From contig CAMHER010000025.1 in the NCBI GenBank assembly GCA_946184215.1, positions 1 through 15,288 of the forward strand: 15,288 nucleotides of DNA, in the 5' to 3' direction. The translations under genes and the position numbers were made by a program. The DNA is from an uncultured Clostridia bacterium (lineage in GTDB: Bacteria > Bacillota > Clostridia > Oscillospirales > Oscillospiraceae). Below, in pieces: positions 1-6,354 of the stretch (position 1 is its first letter; each line of letters opens with the position of its first letter). Below the pieces are notes generated by a model. The model was not told the DNA's origin. It made no database searches and worked only from the letters and a program-made list of their open reading frames with translations.

Positions 1-180
1 ATGCCTCCGTTTGATCTGTGGGTAAGGCCCACGACTCCCAAGAATCAAAAGGGGAGAGCCCCTTTTCTTGCAAAGTTAGACTTGATTTCGAGAAATATCT
101 TTGATATATTAAAATGGGTTTGTGTATGCTTTCGTACTGCCGAATGATAGACCTCCCCCAAAACACAGCGTGGGGAGGGG
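1..180. other. Left-edge non-coding stretch with hairpins
   Basis: No supportable gene lies here. A plus-strand frame is open from base 1 to a stop near 147, but it has no recognisable similarity and no visible start context. The stretch holds several inverted repeats: a short GTGGG/CCCAC hairpin near 17-31, a terminator-like hairpin at 47-66 (listed separately), and CCTCCCC (152-158) facing GGGGAGG (172-178). None is followed by a long T-run on either strand except the 47-66 hairpin. Confidence 0.5.
47..69. terminator. Probable bidirectional intrinsic terminator
   Basis: AAAAGGGG (47-54) and CCCCTTTT (59-66) form a perfect 8-bp stem with a 4-nt AGAG loop. The A/T part of the stem gives a U-tract on either strand (TTTTCTT rightwards, TTTTGATT leftwards). 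It is the first strong terminator-like structure met by minus-strand transcription leaving the effector/immunity cassette, so it may end that operon. This rests on shape only. Confidence 0.5.
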
Positions 181-209
181 TTGACAGACATAAAAAGAAG
201 TGATATCTT
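181..209 (+). promoter_or_regulatory. Sigma-70 type promoter of structured RNA copy A
   Basis: TTGACA at 181-186, a 17-bp spacer, and TATCTT at 204-209, with TG at 201-202 giving an extended -10. Predicted +1 is about 216, immediately before the conserved hairpin at 217. The same layout (TTGACA, 17-bp spacer ending in TGA, TATNNT) precedes the second copy at 2011-2039. Confidence 0.65.
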
Positions 210-216
210 TATTCCC

Positions 217-293
217 CTGCCCGGGAGAGATTCGTTAATAATGCCCTGTTTGTTATGCCTCAGGGGATTAACTTGCGCGTCTCCCCCGGGCAG
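217..293 (+). ncRNA. Structured RNA/hairpin element, copy A
   Basis: This is a 77-nt nested hairpin. The outer stem is CTGCCCGGG plus GAGA (217-230) against TCTC plus CCCGGGCAG (280-293), with one mismatch in 14. Inside are TTAAT (235-239) against ATTAA, and CCCTG against CAGGG (near 261-265). The blocks CGTTAATA (233-240), TGCC (242-245) and GGGGATTAACTTGCG (263-277) are identical to copy B at 2047-2121, while the outer stem has a different sequence that still pairs. I do not recognise the family. No clear terminator follows, so transcription could continue antisense to the small gene at 638-336. Plus strand is chosen because of the promoter at 181-209. Confidence 0.6.
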
Positions 294-335
294 CTCGCTA
301 TTGATCCCTTGGGTTGACTTTCCGAAAAAGGGGTG

Positions 336-638
336 TTAAAGGTTTTTCTTCCGCTCCGCTTCTTGTATGCCTTGTACGATATCTGGGTATTCAGAGACAA
401 ATCGAACGATATCCGGATCGCTGCCTGTATATTTTTCCGCACCAAACATATCAAGTGCTGCAATAGCATACCATCCGATCGGGCGACCAGCCATCTGAAC
501 CTGATCGTCTTTCAAATAACGCAGCAATTTAAAGATCTCTTCGTCGGCCAGGTTTTCTACTGATGCAAAAATGATGCCGTTAAATCTGTACCAGGCCCCA
601 TCACGCTTGAGGTTGTTTATTATTTCTATGCGTTCCAA
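336..638 (-). CDS. Small acidic protein, candidate immunity protein
   Basis: This encodes 100 aa with no family I can name. A TTG start at 638 is supported by a strong Shine-Dalgarno (AAGGAGG ten bases upstream, with AGGAG closer in). The nearby ATG at 658 is out of frame. The protein is soluble, with no signal peptide or membrane segment, and mixed acidic/helical composition, including a segment reading GWYAIAALDMFGAEKYTG. It is the last gene of the cassette, 34 bases after the gene at 918-673, which itself overlaps the end of the effector gene. That position and size fit an immunity or accessory protein of a polymorphic toxin cassette. The function is inferred from context only. Base composition is more A+T-rich than the phage genes to the right. 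Confidence 0.6.
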   Translation of the reverse strand: MERIEIINNLKRDGAWYRFNGIIFASVENLADEEIFKLLRYLKDDQVQMAGRPIGWYAIAALDMFGAEKYTGSDPDIVRFVSEYPDIVQGIQEAERKKNL

Positions 639-672
639 GGATCTCCTGCCTCCTTCATTACGACCGAAATCG

Positions 673-918
673 TCAGTACCACATAATGGTCATTTGCTTT
701 GGCGGTTCTGCCCCGTGAAGACTTTCATAATACCTTCTTATGAAACTGATATGAGATCTGCAGTGTTCATAGCCGCGGGGATAGCAAAACGATTCAAATT
801 CATGCGTTTCTAAAGAATACGCAAGTCTCACAGCCTCTTCACAGTCTTCAAGGTAGGCGTCACAGAATATGAAAGTGTTAGTCTTTTGGATGTTTTTCAA
901 GCGAACCATAATATTCAT
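673..918 (-). CDS. Small Cys-containing protein overlapping the effector 3' end, candidate immunity
   Basis: This encodes about 81 aa. The reading frame is open to 987, but the ATG at 918 (GGAGG three bases upstream) or at 909 (GGAGG twelve bases upstream) is the likely start. The spacing does not decide between them. Either start overlaps the effector stop at 878 by 30-40 bases, implying translational coupling. The sequence has three cysteines (in FCDAYLEDCEEA, FCYPRGY and EHCRSH) and an aromatic C-terminus ending MWY. No catalytic motif or membrane segment is visible. Coupling to a toxin-like C-terminal domain makes it the best immunity candidate for that domain. This is inference, and a chaperone or adaptor is possible. 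Confidence 0.6.
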   Translation of the reverse strand: MNIMVRLKNIQKTNTFIFCDAYLEDCEEAVRLAYSLETHEFESFCYPRGYEHCRSHISFIRRYYESLHGAEPPKQMTIMWY

Positions 919-1933
919 CTGCCTCCGTATTATAGTTAAATTCTTTAGACGCCTTGATATGTGCCTCTTCTTGGGATAGACCCTCAAGCATCAGCTGCCG
1001 TTCCAAAAGTTCATGATATAACAGGGTAATATCGTGCGGCTTAATATTTTTTCCGTCGATAAGTCGTTGCCAGGATTGCGCCATTTCGTAGCTCGGAAAG
1101 AAACGAATAGGCTCATCATACCCCAAATCATGTGTTTCCTCGAAGATAAAAGACTTGATTTCCAGTATTTCCTGTTCGGAGAAGCCGGTGTTTTCTGCAA
1201 TCCTTTTAACATCGGTGGTCATGTGCCGCACAGATTCATAATACTGCTCTGCGTGTTGCTCTGCACGGATGCTTCCGGGCGTTAGAGCTCCAGATACTTT
1301 TCCTTTTTTTATTATACTCTTTGTTTCGTCATAGTGCAAACCGCCATTTTCCTGATGTGAGCTTTTTCGCGCAGTGTCATCTTGCTCCTGCATTGCCGCC
1401 CCTTCGTGGGCGGCGTTTTTGTCGCTCTCCGGAGGAAGCAGACCTTTCCGCGCGAGAATATTGAGATATTCCGCTTCGTTTGCCCGGTATTTCGGGCTTG
1501 CCTCGGCGCGCTGCCCGGTCGCGGCGCTTGCCCCGGAGGCAAGCGTGCTGATCGCCGCTCCGATCATAAAAGAATACAGCAGATCCGCCGGGTCGAGCTG
1601 ACGGTACAGCACGGCAAGGCTCTCGTCCCGATAGGTCGCTTCGGCGAGCGGCGAGAGAAGATCGGAGACGACCTCCTCCGCACCCTCTCCGGCGGCGCCG
1701 GCAAGAAAGCGCAGCATACTCCGCCCGGTATCGGACTCGGCCAGCTCCACGACGAGCTTTTCGACGATGTCGTCTGCGGCTCCGGCGCCGTAGATCTTCG
1801 CCACGCCGTCGAACAGCATTTCGCTGGCCACCTCGATCGCCGCGGAGGTCAGCCCGTAAGCGGCCTGCTGTTCCGGCGTCGCCCCGGCACGGCGCGCCGT
1901 CCCCACGCTTTGACCGTATACGCGCGCGGCCAA
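878..1933 (-). CDS. Effector cassette 1: conserved pre-toxin segment plus HELLE-type C-terminal domain (5'-truncated)
   Basis: 351 codons are counted from a TTG at 1933 with no visible Shine-Dalgarno. The frame stays open upstream to an in-frame stop at 1991-1993, so the true 5' end is probably lost. Residues about 1-170 are Ala/Gly-rich and helical. Residues 82-170 are nearly identical to residues 7-96 of cassette 2. After a variable linker, residues about 205-351 form a different domain with HDLG (268-271), SYEMAQSWQRL (281-291) and HELLE (307-311). I recall similar C-termini in Firmicute phage and polymorphic-toxin proteins but cannot name the family. Histidine and glutamate at 307-308 are candidate catalytic residues. 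Two small genes follow directly, as expected for toxin plus immunity. The C-terminal part is more A+T-rich than the shared part, suggesting separate origin. With no start signal, it may be a silent cassette. Confidence 0.65.
   Translation of the reverse strand: MAARVYGQSVGTARRAGATPEQQAAYGLTSAAIEVASEMLFDGVAKIYGAGAADDIVEKLVVELAESDTGRSMLRFLAGAAGEGAEEVVSDLLSPLAEATYRDESLAVLYRQLDPADLLYSFMIGAAISTLASGASAATGQRAEASPKYRANEAEYLNILARKGLLPPESDKNAAHEGAAMQEQDDTARKSSHQENGGLHYDETKSIIKKGKVSGALTPGSIRAEQHAEQYYESVRHMTTDVKRIAENTGFSEQEILEIKSFIFEETHDLGYDEPIRFFPSYEMAQSWQRLIDGKNIKPHDITLLYHELLERQLMLEGLSQEEAHIKASKEFNYNTEADEYYGSLEKHPKD
1411..1697. repeat. 287-bp direct repeat, copy 1
   Basis: It aligns without gaps to 2694-2980 (constant offset 1283). 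Differences cluster near 1422-1423, 1449-1462 and 1640-1661. The rest reads as identical. It encodes the shared segment of the two effector cassettes, in frame in both. Confidence 0.9.
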
Positions 1934-2010
1934 GGGGACGAGGGCGCTCCCTGCTGCACAGGTACTTCGTGCTACTGTTTCACAGCCCCATTAGGCGACA
2001 AAGACTTTTC

Positions 2011-2039
2011 TTGACACAGGAAAAACAATATGATATAAT
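2011..2039 (+). promoter_or_regulatory. Perfect-consensus sigma-70 promoter of structured RNA copy B
   Basis: TTGACA at 2011-2016, exactly 17 bp, then TATAAT at 2034-2039, with TG at 2031-2032 giving an extended -10. Both hexamers match the consensus fully. Predicted +1 is about 2046, next to the hairpin at 2047. No plus-strand protein gene follows, so the product should be the structured RNA. Confidence 0.8.
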
Positions 2040-2046
2040 ATAAATC

Positions 2047-2130
2047 CTGTCTAGGGGGGCTCGTTAATACTGCCTGGTAACTCAATCCGCCGGGGATTAA
2101 CTTGCGAGCTAACCTAGACAGTTATTTTTT
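2047..2130 (+). ncRNA. Structured small RNA, copy B, with U-tail
   Basis: This is a hairpin of 75 nt (2047-2121) followed by TTATTTTTT (2122-2130), giving a complete small-RNA gene of about 80-85 nt. The outer stem is CTGTCTAGG (2047-2055) with CCTAGACAG (2113-2121), then GCTCG with CGAGC. The core blocks CGTTAATA (2062-2069), TGCC (2071-2074) and GGGGATTAACTTGCG (2092-2106) match copy A. The inner stem is CCTGG with CCGGG. Relative to copy A, the arms changed on both sides while pairing was kept. The tail overlaps the stop codon of effector cassette 2 on the other strand, so read-through would be antisense to that gene. The family is not recognised. A cis-acting element read from the minus strand, or a DNA hairpin used in recombination, remain alternatives. 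Confidence 0.7.
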
Positions 2131-2994
2131 CAGCACAGTATTTCCTTCCTTGCCTAATTGCCTCTCAATATAGTTTTCCTCCGCCCCAAATGCGGTGATA
2201 ATAAGATTGTAGGCGCTGTGTGTTCCATCGACGTCTTTAATTGCAGACAATTCAATTGAAAGGAAAACTTTCCTCTCATTTTGATCCTTTAGATCAAGAA
2301 CTTCGGCAATTCTACCATTCTTCTGCCGGATGATTTTCAACGGGTGTTCCATGGCCTCGGGGATCTGGGACATAAGCTCCGCACCAAGCTTGTGATAGTG
2401 ACCGGGTTGCGGTCCTTCACTTCTTGCGGAAAGAAAAGCGGATTCGTAACTCATGATAATGGGGAGAGGATCGGCTCCGGCTTCCCAAACAAGGATTTCT
2501 GGAGTGGTCTCTCGAACATTCGCAAATGGCTTTTCTTTTCTCGATATTAGCCCGCTTTCAATATCGGCGACCTGTTCGCCGAAACTCATGGAGCGAATTA
2601 CCTGAGCTCTTGTTTTTCCAATATGGGAGGACAGCTTTTCTTTTACACGCTGTAAAAGGTTTCTTGTGTTCTCTTTCGCCGTCCCGTCCGGGACGGCGTT
2701 TTTGCTGCTCTCCGGAGGAAGCAGACCTTTGCGCTCAAGAAGGTTGAGATATTCCGCTTCGTTTGCCCGGTATTTCGGGCTTGCCTCGGCGCGCTGCCCG
2801 GTCGCGGCGCTTGCCCCGGAGGCAAGCGTGCTGATCGCCGCTCCGATCATAAAAGAATACAGCAGATCCGCCGGGTCGAGCTGACGGTACAGCACGGCAA
2901 GGCTCTCGTCCCGATAGGTCGCCTCGGCCAGAGGGCTTAGCAGATCGGAGACGACCTCCTCCGCACCCTCTCCGGCGGCGCTCCTCCCGGGCAA
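2122..2994 (-). CDS. Effector cassette 2: conserved pre-toxin segment plus MuF-C-like domain (5'-truncated)
   Basis: 290 codons are counted from a TTG at 2994 that has no Shine-Dalgarno. The likely original start (ATG at 3052) is in another frame. Residues 7-96 are the shared segment also found in cassette 1. Residues about 165-285 resemble the phage MuF C-terminal domain found at the ends of phage polyvalent/MuF proteins: a run LMSQIPEAMEHPLKII (207-222), then VLDLKD and two beta-rich segments, ending with IERQLGKEG. That domain assignment is from memory of the family pattern, not a search. No small gene follows within the 130 bases before cassette 1, so it has no obvious immunity partner of its own. 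The stop overlaps the tail of structured RNA copy B. Confidence 0.6.
   Translation of the reverse strand: MPGRSAAGEGAEEVVSDLLSPLAEATYRDESLAVLYRQLDPADLLYSFMIGAAISTLASGASAATGQRAEASPKYRANEAEYLNLLERKGLLPPESSKNAVPDGTAKENTRNLLQRVKEKLSSHIGKTRAQVIRSMSFGEQVADIESGLISRKEKPFANVRETTPEILVWEAGADPLPIIMSYESAFLSARSEGPQPGHYHKLGAELMSQIPEAMEHPLKIIRQKNGRIAEVLDLKDQNERKVFLSIELSAIKDVDGTHSAYNLIITAFGAEENYIERQLGKEGNTVLKK
2694..2980. repeat. 287-bp direct repeat, copy 2
   Basis: It aligns gap-free with 1411-1697. The right end stops abruptly at 2980: beyond it, cassette 2 continues into a short N-terminal fragment in another frame, while cassette 1 continues for about 290 more bases of open frame. Confidence 0.9.
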
Positions 2995-3052
2995 GCTGCT
3001 TCGCCTTCCGCAGTCCGCTTGTGAGGGCGCTGTTCATGCTTCCCGCTGCCAT
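2981..3052 (-). pseudogene. N-terminal fragment of the original effector gene
   Basis: An ATG at 3052 lies 10 bases after the stop of the upstream gene and opens about 24 sensible codons (Met-Ala-Ala-Gly-Ser-Met-Asn-Ser, then a Lys/Arg-rich helix). At about 2980 it meets the repeat unit in the wrong frame and becomes an Arg/Gly-rich shadow ending at 2735. I read this as the 5' remnant of the full-length effector gene, joined out of frame to a C-terminal cassette by deletion or recombination. A sequencing error at the junction would give the same picture. Confidence 0.5.
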
Positions 3053-3061
3053 GCCCCGCCC

Positions 3062-4216
3062 TCAGCCCTGCTTATAAAAGCTGCCCTGCGTTCTTCTGCC
3101 GCTCTTCGAGGCCGTTTTCTTCGTCGAGCGGCTTTTTGCGTCCGTCTTCTGCGTGCGGACGATCACCGTGGGCCCGCTCTCCGCCGGAGCGAGCAGCGCC
3201 GCCCCCTGCGCCGGGCTCATGCCCGCCTGGGCGTACTCCTCCGCGCTGGGGGTATAGCCCGCGGCCAGCAGCCTCACCAGCCGCTCATAGGCGTCCTGGC
3301 GGCGGCTGTAAGCCAGCTTGTCCGCGGCCACGCGGCGGTTATAGTCGTCCACCGCGCGGCGATAGGCCGTCTCGTCGCCGTAGCGCAGCGCCTCACGCGC
3401 GTCGTCCACGTCGTCTCTGGCCTGGGCCACCTCCCGGTTGTACTGACCCAGACTGTCAAGATAGCGCTCATAATCGCTCTTCTCCAGCGCCGCGGTCAGG
3501 TCGTAGCGCCGCATCAGCTCGTCACCCTCGGCCCGATAGGCGTCCAGCGCCATGCCGTAGGTCTGCGGCAGCACGTCCGCCAGACGGCGCAGATAGGCGT
3601 CAAACTGCTGCTGGCCCACGCTTTGGGCATAGGACGAACCGTAGCCGCCCGTCAGCGCCGCTGCGCGGCCCATCGTGTCGCGCATGGCCTGGGCGCCCTG
3701 CTCGGTATAGCGCTGCGCGTACTGCTGATACAGCGGGTCGGTGGCGCTGTCATAGCGAAAGGGCCGCCGCCCGGTGATCTGCTCATACAGCTGCCGGATC
3801 TGCTCGTCATAACGGCTGTCATAGCGCGGCGCCTCTCCCTGCTTCCGCTCCAGCGCCGCCAGGGCGCTGTCATAGCGCAGCTGCGCAGCCCGGTCCGCCT
3901 CCGGCGCGCGAAACGACGCGGCCTCCTCTCTCGCCGGGACCTCGGGCAAGACGGCGGAAACGCTCTCCTTTGCCTCATCGCCGCCCGCCGCGCCATATGA
4001 CCCGACGGCGTTATACGCCCCGCCTGCGGTCTCGGGCGAGCTTGCGCTGCCGCTCCCGGGCGGGGGAACGATCGTCGCGCCTTTCTTTTGGGGCAGATGC
4101 CGCAGGATCTCCACCCGGTCCTCCGGAACCGTCGCGGGCGGCTTGACGCCCGGCGTGTTCACAACGGCGGAGCCTCTCCCCGCTGTCCGCTTCTTTTTGT
4201 TCAGATCACTTGCCAT
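3062..4216 (-). CDS. Tyr-rich phage protein, possible virion/ejection-associated protein
   Basis: 384 aa. The ATG at 4216 has a strong Shine-Dalgarno (AAGGAGGAG) formed by the last codons of the preceding gene, whose stop directly abuts this start. Residues 1-110 are Pro/Ala/Gly-rich and probably disordered. RYDS recurs at 114-117, 131-134 and 154-157. Residues 154-230 contain DPLYQQYAQRY and GRAAALTGGYGSSYAQSVGQ, followed by a long charged helical region to about 320 and a Lys/Ser-rich basic tail (357-384). I recall similar DPLYQQY/AALTGGYG proteins beside portal and terminase genes in Firmicute prophages, with no established function. A DNA-ejection or internal virion protein is the best guess. 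The position after the portal and protease supports a virion-linked role. Confidence 0.75.
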   Translation of the reverse strand: MASDLNKKKRTAGRGSAVVNTPGVKPPATVPEDRVEILRHLPQKKGATIVPPPGSGSASSPETAGGAYNAVGSYGAAGGDEAKESVSAVLPEVPAREEAASFRAPEADRAAQLRYDSALAALERKQGEAPRYDSRYDEQIRQLYEQITGRRPFRYDSATDPLYQQYAQRYTEQGAQAMRDTMGRAAALTGGYGSSYAQSVGQQQFDAYLRRLADVLPQTYGMALDAYRAEGDELMRRYDLTAALEKSDYERYLDSLGQYNREVAQARDDVDDAREALRYGDETAYRRAVDDYNRRVAADKLAYSRRQDAYERLVRLLAAGYTPSAEEYAQAGMSPAQGAALLAPAESGPTVIVRTQKTDAKSRSTKKTASKSGRRTQGSFYKQG

Positions 4217-4531
4217 TTACTCCTCCTTTTCGGCTTTCACATACGCGGGATAGTCCCGTGCCAGCAGCTCGAAGCCGACCCAGATCGTGTCCAGCAGCCG
4301 CCGGCAGGCCTTGCGGGAGCCGGAGGCCGGTTCGCAGGCGATGCGCAGCTCGCCGGGGCGCTGCACTACGCTGGGATAAAAGCGCTCGGCCTCGTCCCGC
4401 AGAGCCGCCGCTGCCGTAAAGGCCAGCGTCGAAGCCGCTGCGCACACCAGATCCTGCCCCTTCGGCGCGCTTGCCGCGTGCCCTTTGAGCACCAGCGTCA
4501 GCCCCCGGCGGCCGTACTGCGCGCGGATCAT
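4217..4531 (-). CDS. Prp-like cysteine protease in the phage module
   Basis: 104 aa. The ATG at 4531 overlaps the portal stop (ATGA) and follows GGAGGCGGG. The N-terminal half matches the Prp/YsxB family: KGHA with His18, then GQDLVCAAAS with Cys30, the same 12-residue spacing as the catalytic His22/Cys34 of Staphylococcus aureus Prp. Cellular Prp removes the N-terminal extension of ribosomal protein L27, and in staphylococci it is reported to process phage 80alpha head and scaffold proteins. The cellular gene sits between rplU and rpmA. This copy lies between portal and virion-like genes, where many phages encode a head-maturation protease, so I infer cleavage of a module protein. The target is unknown. 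Confidence 0.8.
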   Translation of the reverse strand: MIRAQYGRRGLTLVLKGHAASAPKGQDLVCAAASTLAFTAAAALRDEAERFYPSVVQRPGELRIACEPASGSRKACRRLLDTIWVGFELLARDYPAYVKAEKEE

Positions 4532-6354
4532 CGTCCCGCCTCCGGCTGGCTTGCCCCGCGGGAGCGTTCCCGCGAAAGGCGTACGCGCTCGCTCTCGCCG
4601 AGGGGGCGGGAGAGCTTCGGCGCTGCCCCGCCGCGCACAGGCGCGCCTTCGTCCGCGACGGAGGCCTCCAGCCCCGCGGCCAGCTCCGGCTCATACTTTC
4701 TTGCCAGTGCCAGCGCCAGCTCCCGGAAAGCGCTCTGCCGCTCCTGCTCCTGCGAGAGGCGGCGCACCCGGTCCATCAGCTCGTCCCTGCCCTCAAAGTC
4801 CATCATCTCCAGACACAGCAGCGTCTGCTCCGCCTGGCGGGGGTCAAAGAAGCCGAGATTGAAGAACTGCAGGGCCAGCTCGTTCTGGCTCAGCTGGCTG
4901 TAGCCGGAGGACTTGCGCGCCTTGACCTCAATGTCAAACTGCGGCGCGCGCTGACCCAGCTCCACGCCTGCCAGGGTCCCCTGGCTGCGGGGGCGGAGCG
5001 CGGCATTGGAATAGGAGATGAACTCCTGCTCCCCGGATCTGCCCAGGATGCGGAAGCGCCGGGGCAGGGTGTAGAACTGCCGGATCAGCTCGATGACCAG
5101 CTCCACCACCTCGCCGTAGGCGCGGTAGGAGGTCTTGGTGCTGTCACGGCTGCCCTTGCCGCTGGCCTCCTGCAGCGCGGCGATGGCCGAGGCGGCCGTT
5201 ACGCCCTGGGCAATGTTGCCGGTGGCGGTCTCCGTGTTGCCGGAGGTCTCCCGCAGCTCGCGGATCCGCTCGCGCTGATATTCGATGTAATTGCCGCTCA
5301 GCGGGCGGAAGTCGATGATCTTCAGCGCGTCGTCGCCCAGGTTGCCGTCCACGGCCACCAGCGGGCGGCTGAGGTCCAGCAGCTCCTCCTCGTTCACGCC
5401 GGCGTCCTGCCGCTTGAAATAGCGCGGCATCGCCCCGACCATCGTGTTGCGGATAAAGGCGCTGTCCATCAGGTCGATCGCGGTCTGCGCGTTTTTGCAC
5501 AGGTCCACAAAGCCATACCCGCAGGGGCTGCCCTCCACGGGAAACAGCGGGTCGAATACAAAAGGATAGCGGGCGTGCTCATAGAGCGGCGTTCCCTCGT
5601 TCTCACTGGCGTACAGCAGCGTGTCGCCCACGTACTGGATGTAGTGCAGCACCTGCCGCCCCTGCTCCCATTTCTTATAGTAACAGTCGATCACCGTGCA
5701 CTTGCCGTCCGTCGGCACCGCGTCGTCATAGAGAAAACGCGTCGCCGCGAACGAGGCGCTCATGTGCCGGCCGCGCAGCTGCGGCCAGCGCTCGGAGAGC
5801 AGGTCGAGATCCTGCAGCGCCGTGTGGAACAGATAGCGGCTGTCCTGGATATCCTTCACGCCCGGCTCCCAGAACAGGTTCAGCAGATCCACCGCGTGGA
5901 TCGACACGTCGCCCAGCCCGCCCAGCTTGCCCGGGTCCCAGGTCACCTTGTACACGCCCGTTCCGGTCTTCAGCTTCTGCCAGATGGCGTCGGAATAGAC
6001 GTCCTCAAAGCGGTTCTGCCCCAGCACGACCGGCAGGATCGAGCTCAGCGCGTTGGCCTCGTCGCAGTCGTCCGGCTCCCGCGGGAGCACAACCGGCTCG
6101 GGAAAGGCCTCCATCGCGTCCGCGTGCTTGGAGACGATCACGTTGTGCAGCCATCCGCTCTTCGAGCGAAAGCCGCCGTCATGCAGCGAGCTCTCCTTCT
6201 GCTCCTCTGCGCTGTTGCGCAGCTTCCACCAATTTTCCGCGGCGACCACGCGCCGCTCCAGATTTGCTTTCCCGGCCTTGTAGCGCTGCAGGATGCGCGT
6301 CAGCTCCTCCAGGCGCTCCCTGCCGATAAGAGGCAGGCTTGTATTATCGTCCAT
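4528..6354 (-). CDS. Phage portal protein
   Basis: 608 aa. The ATG at 6354 overlaps the terminase stop by 11 bases and has AAGGAGG about six bases upstream. The N-terminal helical region (10-50, with an ENWWKLRN segment) is followed by a portal-like core: SKSGWLHNVIVSKHADAMEAF near 65-84, AIWQKLKTGTGVYKVTWDP (123-141), then an ATGNIAQGVTAASAIAAL stretch before the long C-terminal helices. This order resembles podovirus/P22-type portals, which form the dodecameric DNA channel at the head vertex and bind the terminase. The reading frame is complete and undamaged. The C-terminal 60 residues are Ala/Gly/Arg-rich and look disordered. Location directly after terminase is the standard phage order. 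The exact subfamily is uncertain. Confidence 0.9.
   Translation of the reverse strand: MDDNTSLPLIGRERLEELTRILQRYKAGKANLERRVVAAENWWKLRNSAEEQKESSLHDGGFRSKSGWLHNVIVSKHADAMEAFPEPVVLPREPDDCDEANALSSILPVVLGQNRFEDVYSDAIWQKLKTGTGVYKVTWDPGKLGGLGDVSIHAVDLLNLFWEPGVKDIQDSRYLFHTALQDLDLLSERWPQLRGRHMSASFAATRFLYDDAVPTDGKCTVIDCYYKKWEQGRQVLHYIQYVGDTLLYASENEGTPLYEHARYPFVFDPLFPVEGSPCGYGFVDLCKNAQTAIDLMDSAFIRNTMVGAMPRYFKRQDAGVNEEELLDLSRPLVAVDGNLGDDALKIIDFRPLSGNYIEYQRERIRELRETSGNTETATGNIAQGVTAASAIAALQEASGKGSRDSTKTSYRAYGEVVELVIELIRQFYTLPRRFRILGRSGEQEFISYSNAALRPRSQGTLAGVELGQRAPQFDIEVKARKSSGYSQLSQNELALQFFNLGFFDPRQAEQTLLCLEMMDFEGRDELMDRVRRLSQEQERQSAFRELALALARKYEPELAAGLEASVADEGAPVRGGAAPKLSRPLGESERVRLSRERSRGASQPEAGR

Noticed and set aside
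1..147. Plus-strand open frame from base 1 (about 48 codons)
   Set aside because: It has no upstream context, contains a terminator-like hairpin, and its sequence resembles nothing I know.
217..293. Integron attC site for the repeated hairpin elements
   Set aside because: The GTTAAT/ATTAAC order and sequence do not fit the RYYYAAC...GTTRRRY arrangement, and no integrase is visible.
1382..2014. Long plus-strand open frame opposite effector cassette 1 (210 codons)
   Set aside because: It is a mirror of the G+C-rich coding strand, with Arg/Pro-rich sequence, no start signal and no family resemblance.
2047..2121. Twister, hammerhead or other self-cleaving ribozyme for the hairpin elements
   Set aside because: The conserved blocks do not match the core consensus of any ribozyme class I can recall, although TAATACTGCC is superficially twister-like.
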